From the NCBI GenBank assembly GCA_910585955.1, contig CAJUGC010000011.1:14657-78656 (forward strand): a DNA stretch of 64,000 nt, in the 5' to 3' direction. Both the position numbers and the translations under genes were made by a program. This DNA comes from an uncultured Christensenella sp. (GTDB lineage Bacteria; Bacillota; Clostridia; Christensenellales; Pumilibacteraceae). Below are positions 60,011 to 64,000 of this stretch, one piece after another. The notes under the pieces were generated by a model, which had not been told where the DNA came from, did not search any database, and worked only from the letters and a program-made list of their open reading frames with translations. How positions within the stretch are numbered: the stretch's first letter is position 1; each line of letters starts with the position of its first letter.

Positions 60011-60172
60011 TTATTTATTATCAACGGTTGCTTTTTGCACGGTAACTTTCCCGTCTTTTACGGCGATTAGCATTTTGCCCTTACATTTCGGGCAATAGAT
60101 TTCTATCGTAGAACCGTCGCCCACTTTTAATAATTTATACCCACATTCGGGACATACAACGTAGTAGGTCAT
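60011..60172 (-). CDS. Small zinc-ribbon protein 2
   Basis: 53 residues: TYYVVCPECGYKLLKVGDGSTIEIYCPKCKGKM and a short basic tail. Two CPxC knuckles 20 residues apart form a zinc ribbon like phage Com. ATG 60172 has AAGGAG upstream and overlaps the stop of the first zinc-ribbon gene (ATGA). A longer upstream reading would run through that gene. Last gene of the MerR-ABC operon; role unknown. Confidence 0.75.
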   Translation of the reverse strand: MTYYVVCPECGYKLLKVGDGSTIEIYCPKCKGKMLIAVKDGKVTVQKATVDNK

Positions 60173-60360
60173 TGATTTGCTCCTTGCGCTTTTAATCTCG
60201 TTGTAACTAACCCGTGGCGTATAACGATATGTACATACTCGCCGCATTTCGCGCATTTTGTATAGCCATCCAATCCGTTTTGCGCTTGTATCAATACCGC
60301 TTTACATTTAGGACAGCAAGCATAATAATATTGAATTTTAAGTGTTTCCATTTCTTCCAT
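60169..60360 (-). CDS. Small zinc-ribbon protein 1
   Basis: 63 residues: YYYACCPKCKAVLIQAQNGLDGYTKCAKCGEYVHIVIRHG, two CxKC knuckles. Paralogue of the next gene, same layout. Start is either 60360 or the ATG 3 codons later, which has GGAAGAA just before it. It begins 3 bases after the ABC permease stop. Possibly a translational regulator or metal-dependent accessory of the transporter; this is inference. Confidence 0.7.
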   Translation of the reverse strand: MEEMETLKIQYYYACCPKCKAVLIQAQNGLDGYTKCAKCGEYVHIVIRHGLVTTRLKAQGANQ

Positions 60361-60363
60361 AAA

Positions 60364-61074
60364 TTACCGCTTGACTTTTAATTTTAACAGTAAAGCAATA
60401 ACGCCGCAAAGCAAAATAAATATACCGAACAATACGGGTAAATGCCAAACTTGAAAACTCGTCATTGCCTTAAATGCTATTGTAGCGGGGAAAGCATAGG
60501 CAATATATTGCATAAATTGTGGCAACATATCTGCGGGAAACATAATGCCCGACAGCATAGTGGACGGCAAAAATATTGCCATTGCTACCATTGTCAACTT
60601 TGCTTGCTGTTTAATCAAAAGCCCGAAAATACAACTGATAGCAAGAGTTATCGCAAGCAACGCTATAAGCGATAAAAAATACCATATTAAATTAGACGGC
60701 AGTTCCGCTTTGAAAATTAACGGCGAAAGGGCGAATACAATAAGACAACAAATAAGCGTATGTATAAATGACGAAATAAACTGCGATATAACGCCAAACC
60801 ATATAGGCGCGCCGTTTGCCTTATAGACCTTTTTAACGTCTGTTCCGTAGATTTCCGCAACTGCGGGTGGCACACCGAATAATGCGCTCATTATTATTGT
60901 GAATACCGTCATTGACGAGATAAGCGTTTTTGTAGCGTTTGGGTCAATAGACGTGAAAATTCCGCCCATAAATAGGAAAAATACAAGAGGCACGATATAG
61001 CAAGTGATAAGCATACCTTTACTGCGTATATCAAACTTGAATTGCAAACCAATTCCATACAATAATGCTTTCAT
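60364..61074 (-). CDS. ABC-2-type transporter permease
   Basis: 236 residues with six membrane helices (ITCYIVPLVFFLFMGGIFT; TVFTIIMSALFGVPPAVAEIYG; FISSFIHTLICCLIVFAL; FLSLIALLAITLAISCIFG; and two more). ABC-2 signature region ends in MLSGIMFPADMLPQFMQYIAYAFPATIAF. It pairs with the ATPase, whose stop it overlaps by 1 base. Likely an exporter for a drug, peptide or lipid-like compound, as for other MerR/TipA-controlled pairs. Confidence 0.88.
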   Translation of the reverse strand: MKALLYGIGLQFKFDIRSKGMLITCYIVPLVFFLFMGGIFTSIDPNATKTLISSMTVFTIIMSALFGVPPAVAEIYGTDVKKVYKANGAPIWFGVISQFISSFIHTLICCLIVFALSPLIFKAELPSNLIWYFLSLIALLAITLAISCIFGLLIKQQAKLTMVAMAIFLPSTMLSGIMFPADMLPQFMQYIAYAFPATIAFKAMTSFQVWHLPVLFGIFILLCGVIALLLKLKVKR

Positions 61075-61886
61075 TATTCCGCACCTCTCACAATGTTTAT
61101 AAAATTTTGTTCAAGCGACACTCTGTCGGTCTGAATTTCGGAAATCGGTATTCCTTTTTGCTTGTATTCCGATAATAGCGTAAACAAAGTTTCTGTTATA
61201 TTTTCCGTTTCATATTCATTTTGCCCGTCGGCAGTTTTAATGCGTATAATATGCCTTTTGCCGCCCATAGCGGTAAATTCGTCAACCGTTCCAATAAAAG
61301 CAATATGCCCGTCCCGTAAAACTGCTACTCTGTCGCATAATTCTTCAACTTCCGCCATATCGTGGCTTGCAAGAATTATTGTTTTGCCCTGCGTTTTTAA
61401 TGCTCGTATTTGTTCGTGTAGCGATACGCGCCCTTCAACGTCAAGCCCCGCCGTCGGTTCGTCAAGAAAAATAATATCGGGGTTGCCTATAAGGGCAAGT
61501 GCAAGGTGTAAGCGGCGTTTTTGCCCCGTAGATAAATCTGCATATTTCTTTTTGGACAATTCGGGTATTCCAAAAGCATTTAACATTTCTTTATCGGGTA
61601 CGGTTTTATGCCAATTCGCAAACAGTTTAACGGCTTCCATAGGTTTAATATAGGCTTGTAAAGCGGACGATTGTAATTGGATACCGATTTTCCCGTTTAC
61701 GGTTATATTTCCGCTATCGTAAGTGCGTAAACCCTCGATACATTCCAAAGCCGTAGTTTTTCCCGCACCGTTTACACCGAGCAAAGCAAATATTTCGCCT
61801 TTTTGCACGGTTAAATTTATACTTTTCAATACGGTATTAGTGCCGTAACTCTTTTTTAATTCATTGACCGCGATTATATTATTCAT
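61074..61886 (-). CDS. ABC transporter ATP-binding protein (drug/antibiotic exporter type)
   Basis: 270 residues. Walker A ALLGVNGAGKTTAL near 34-47, Q-loop, signature DLSTGQKRRLHLALAL near 118-132, Walker B IIFLDEPTAGLD and H-loop LASHDMAEVEELCDRVAVL; C-terminal extension (IRIKTADGQNEYETENI) typical of BcrA/DrrA-type exporters. It overlaps the MerR gene by 8 bases, so regulator and transporter are co-translated. Confidence 0.92.
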   Translation of the reverse strand: MNNIIAVNELKKSYGTNTVLKSINLTVQKGEIFALLGVNGAGKTTALECIEGLRTYDSGNITVNGKIGIQLQSSALQAYIKPMEAVKLFANWHKTVPDKEMLNAFGIPELSKKKYADLSTGQKRRLHLALALIGNPDIIFLDEPTAGLDVEGRVSLHEQIRALKTQGKTIILASHDMAEVEELCDRVAVLRDGHIAFIGTVDEFTAMGGKRHIIRIKTADGQNEYETENITETLFTLLSEYKQKGIPISEIQTDRVSLEQNFINIVRGAE

Positions 61887-62661
61887 TTTTTGCCTCGAAA
61901 GGGTTAATACCCAAGTTATTAAAATAAACGCCCAATGCAGGCTCGATAAAACTGTTTATATAGCCATATTCACTTGCTTGTAGGTTTATAGTATTCATTA
62001 GTTGCGGCAGCATACTCATATCGCCGTCCAAAAACTCCGTGATAAGTTCCCAAAATTCTTTTGCTATAATTTGTCCTTGTTCGCTGTCGGGTGCTATGCC
62101 GTTTTCAACGCATTTTTCTATTTTACTGACAATTAAGTTAAACTTATTTATAAACGCGACACCCGTATCTTTATCGAATTTCTTATGACAGTAATCAAGC
62201 ATACTATCGTCAAAATGTTTAATTAAACCGTAATATTTATTTCCCATTTGCAAGTTGACAATTATATCGGCATACTTTGAAAAATCAACTGTTTGCATTT
62301 GTTCTATTTCGTTTTTCAATAGTTCGATTGCTTGTAAAGATTGTGTAAGCGTATTTATTTGTGTTTGTATTGAATTACTTTGTTCAGTCAACGCGATTAT
62401 TGCCTTTTGCGGCGTATCAATAGAAGTCAAACAGTTCTTTATTTCATCAAATGAAAACCCTAACGATTTAAGAGTAAGTATCTGATGCAACTTAACAATA
62501 TCTTTATTACTATATAAACGCCGTCCGCCTTCGCTGATACAAGACGGACTGAAAAGCCCTTCGCGGTCATAATATTGTAATGCCCTAATTGTTAGTCCCA
62601 TTTTCTTTGCGACTTCTCCGACTGTCATATACCCTTGCGGAATTGCTTTATACTTTGCCAT
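61879..62661 (-). CDS. MerR-family regulator with TipAS-like effector domain
   Basis: 260 residues. N-terminal MerR helix-turn-helix (MTVGEVAKKMGLTIRALQYYDREGLFSPS, RRLYSNKDIVKLHQILTLKSLGFSFDEI), a coiled-coil (about 80-130), and a helical C-terminal domain (YYGLIKHFDDSMLDYCHKKFDKDTGVAF shortened: LIKHFDDSMLDYCHKK; AKEFWELITEFLDGD) like the drug-binding TipAS domain. It senses a compound and activates the ABC exporter genes behind it. ATG 62661 has AAGGAG upstream. Its own promoter has a 19-bp spacer with a palindrome, the exact MerR-type layout. Confidence 0.92.
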   Translation of the reverse strand: MAKYKAIPQGYMTVGEVAKKMGLTIRALQYYDREGLFSPSCISEGGRRLYSNKDIVKLHQILTLKSLGFSFDEIKNCLTSIDTPQKAIIALTEQSNSIQTQINTLTQSLQAIELLKNEIEQMQTVDFSKYADIIVNLQMGNKYYGLIKHFDDSMLDYCHKKFDKDTGVAFINKFNLIVSKIEKCVENGIAPDSEQGQIIAKEFWELITEFLDGDMSMLPQLMNTINLQASEYGYINSFIEPALGVYFNNLGINPFEAKNE

Positions 62662-62679
62662 AAAAAACTCCTTGCGTAT

Positions 62680-62710
62680 ATTATAATTCATTACGCGGCG
62701 TAACAAGCAA
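62680..62710 (-). promoter_or_regulatory. MerR-type promoter: 19-bp spacer with palindromic operator
   Basis: On the minus strand -35 TTGCTT (62710-62705), a 19-bp spacer, -10 TATAAT (62685-62680). A 13-bp palindrome TTACGC-C-GCGTAA lies in the spacer at 62703-62691. Confidence 0.85.
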
Positions 62711-62860
62711 GCATTTTTAAGTAATTTTTATAAAAATTTTTATTTATAATATTCGACATAATTCACAACTCTTTGATAAATTTTCTTGTTATATTCGTTA
62801 TAAAATCAACGTGAGATTTTATATTTTTTACATAAGAATTTAGTAGATTTGTTTTCGCTT

Positions 62861-63013
62861 GTGCTTACCGTCTGGGGACGGAATACGCCGCCTTGACAAA
62901 TTGTAAAGGGCGACGATTTATCTCCCGTTAGGCATAAAACCGTCGTCGCCTACGGCGCAAACCCTTGACATTTGCCTGCGGCGGCATTTTTTGCTGGTTA
63001 AGACGGTAAGCAC
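62861..63013. repeat. Large inverted-repeat structure upstream of the recombinase
   Basis: GTGCTTACCGTCT (62861-62873) and AGACGGTAAGCAC (63001-63013) are exact reverse complements 127 bp apart. Inside, GCCGCC...AAAGGG and CCCTTGACATTTGC...GGCGGC pair imperfectly, and GCGACGA/TCGTCGC pair further in, so the whole 153 bp can fold. It ends 68 bases before the recombinase start. It may be an element end, a MITE or an attachment-site region. The rest of 62711-63081 is AT-rich with no gene. Confidence 0.55.
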
Positions 63014-63081
63014 CAAAGCGAACAACAAAATTTTTAAGCCGCAGTCCGTACACAAGCAGACCGCGCAAAGGAGCAAACACT

Positions 63082-64000
63082 ATGAAGAACGCAGTTATTT
63101 ACGCTCGTTTCAGTTCACACGCACAGAACGAGCAAAGCATTGAGGGGCAACTTGCCGAGTGCTATAATTTCGCACAGCGCAACGATTTACGCATTACGCA
63201 CGAATACATAGACCGCGCATTGACGGGTACGACGGACAAACGCCCCGAATTTTTGCAAATGATTGAGGACAGCAAGCGCAAAGGCTTTCAATTTGTGCTT
63301 GTCTATCAATTAGACCGTTTCGCGCGGAATAGGTATGACAGCGCAACATACAAAGCCAAGTTAAAGAAAAACGGCGTGCGCGTTCTCTCGGCAAAAGAGA
63401 ATATCACGGACGACGCGAGCGGAATACTCATTGAGGGCGTTTTGGAAAGTATGGCGGAATATTACTCTGCCGAACTGTCGCAAAAGGTTAAGCGCGGTAT
63501 TGCTATGTCGGCGGCAAAGTGTAAATATTTCGGCGGCGTTATTCCGTTGGGCTACAAAGTAAACAGCGAAAAGAGTTTTGTGCTTGACGAGGCACTTGCG
63601 CCCGTTGTCAGGACTGTATTTGAAATGTTTGTTTCGGGGAGCAACTATGCAGAACTTATTCGCTATCTGAACGGGCGGGGCGTTAAAACGACCAAAGGCG
63701 GCGAGTTTAACAAAAACAGTTTTCAACGCATTTTGAGCAACCGCAGATATTTAGGCAAGTACATTTATCAAGGCAACGAGATAGACGGCGGTATGCCGCG
63801 CATTATCGACGACGACCTATTCGAGCAAGCGCAACAAAAACTTGCTTTATATGCCGCCGCACCTGCAAGGGGCAAGGCAAAAGTCGAGTACATATTAAGC
63901 GACAAATTGATATGCGGCAAGTGCGGCAACAAAATGACGGGTGTTAGCGCAATGAGCAAAAACAAAACGCTACACAACTATTACAAGTGTGTAGGCGTTA
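63082..64000 (+). CDS. Large serine recombinase (partial, C-terminus off window)
   Basis: 306 residues visible. Resolvase-type catalytic domain (about 1-150): VIYARFSSHAQNEQSIEGQL with the nucleophile Ser, VLVYQLDRFARNRYD, GILIEGVLESMAEYYSAELS; then the recombinase domain (GGVIPLGYKVNSEK, YAELIRYLNGRGVKTTKGGEF, ILSNRRYLGKYIYQGNEI) and the start of a zinc ribbon (LICGKCGNKMTGVS). Such enzymes integrate or excise phages and mobile elements. ATG 63082 has AAAGGAG 9 bases upstream. It probably marks one end of a mobile element continuing to the right, or belongs to the island on the left. Confidence 0.92.
   Translation, partial: MKNAVIYARFSSHAQNEQSIEGQLAECYNFAQRNDLRITHEYIDRALTGTTDKRPEFLQMIEDSKRKGFQFVLVYQLDRFARNRYDSATYKAKLKKNGVRVLSAKENITDDASGILIEGVLESMAEYYSAELSQKVKRGIAMSAAKCKYFGGVIPLGYKVNSEKSFVLDEALAPVVRTVFEMFVSGSNYAELIRYLNGRGVKTTKGGEFNKNSFQRILSNRRYLGKYIYQGNEIDGGMPRIIDDDLFEQAQQKLALYAAAPARGKAKVEYILSDKLICGKCGNKMTGVSAMSKNKTLHNYYKCVGV

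Overview
The window looks like chromosomal DNA of a low-to-moderate GC, spore-lineage Bacillota (Clostridia-like, probably an uncultured anaerobic gut lineage). The evidence is a DivIC-type division protein, CotF-like coat proteins, RecX, MscL, an electron-bifurcating NfnAB pair, a cobalamin-dependent MetH with a detached activation domain, lipoproteins with InlB-type repeats, and consensus sigma-A promoters with 17-bp spacers. I assign no genus. No rRNA, tRNA or CRISPR array was recognised.

Left part (1-29 kb): mostly housekeeping. It starts with the 5' part of a polyamine-type ABC ATPase (potA) and its XRE-cupin regulator, which has three operators spaced exactly 31 bp apart. Next come divIC/ppx, a small XRE regulator, a strange Lys/Ser/Cys repeat protein, a Ca2+-type P-ATPase, a lipoprotein, a mazEF-type toxin-antitoxin pair, a recX-P1 peptidase-acpS-nnr operon, two coat-like proteins, PHP phosphoesterase and CCA-adding enzyme, a lipid kinase, mscL, metF-activation domain-metH, nfnAB, a nuclease-like protein plus PrsW, and a Na+/phosphate symporter. 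The symporter is preceded by a leader that looks like a riboswitch with a terminator. Two genes (cca, metF) appear to be transcribed without a leader.

Middle (29-34.8 kb): one operon of three ankyrin-repeat proteins and a TPR-like protein behind a consensus promoter, then a frameshifted relic of a PglZ (BREX phage defence) gene.

34.8-52 kb: a long minus-strand cell-surface locus. A GHKL kinase/LytTR regulator pair lies upstream of a large secreted GH3 glycosidase whose promoter carries four direct repeats at 21-22 bp spacing, the geometry of LytTR binding sites. Downstream are a carbohydrate-binding lipoprotein, a second membrane-anchored GH3, two SGNH/leucine-rich surface proteins, an acyl-adenylating enzyme, a small membrane protein and an MBOAT acyltransferase. 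The last five resemble a dlt-like acylation system without a carrier protein. Both GH3 enzymes have the reversed domain order.

Right part (52-64 kb): an AT-richer defence/mobile island. Broken Bro-N, Fic and an unidentified ORF lie next to a type I restriction-modification operon, hsdM-HEPN-hsdS-hsdR, in which a HEPN-domain gene is translationally locked between hsdM and hsdS. Beyond it are a MerR-controlled ABC efflux operon with two small zinc-ribbon proteins and the start of a large serine recombinase at the window edge.
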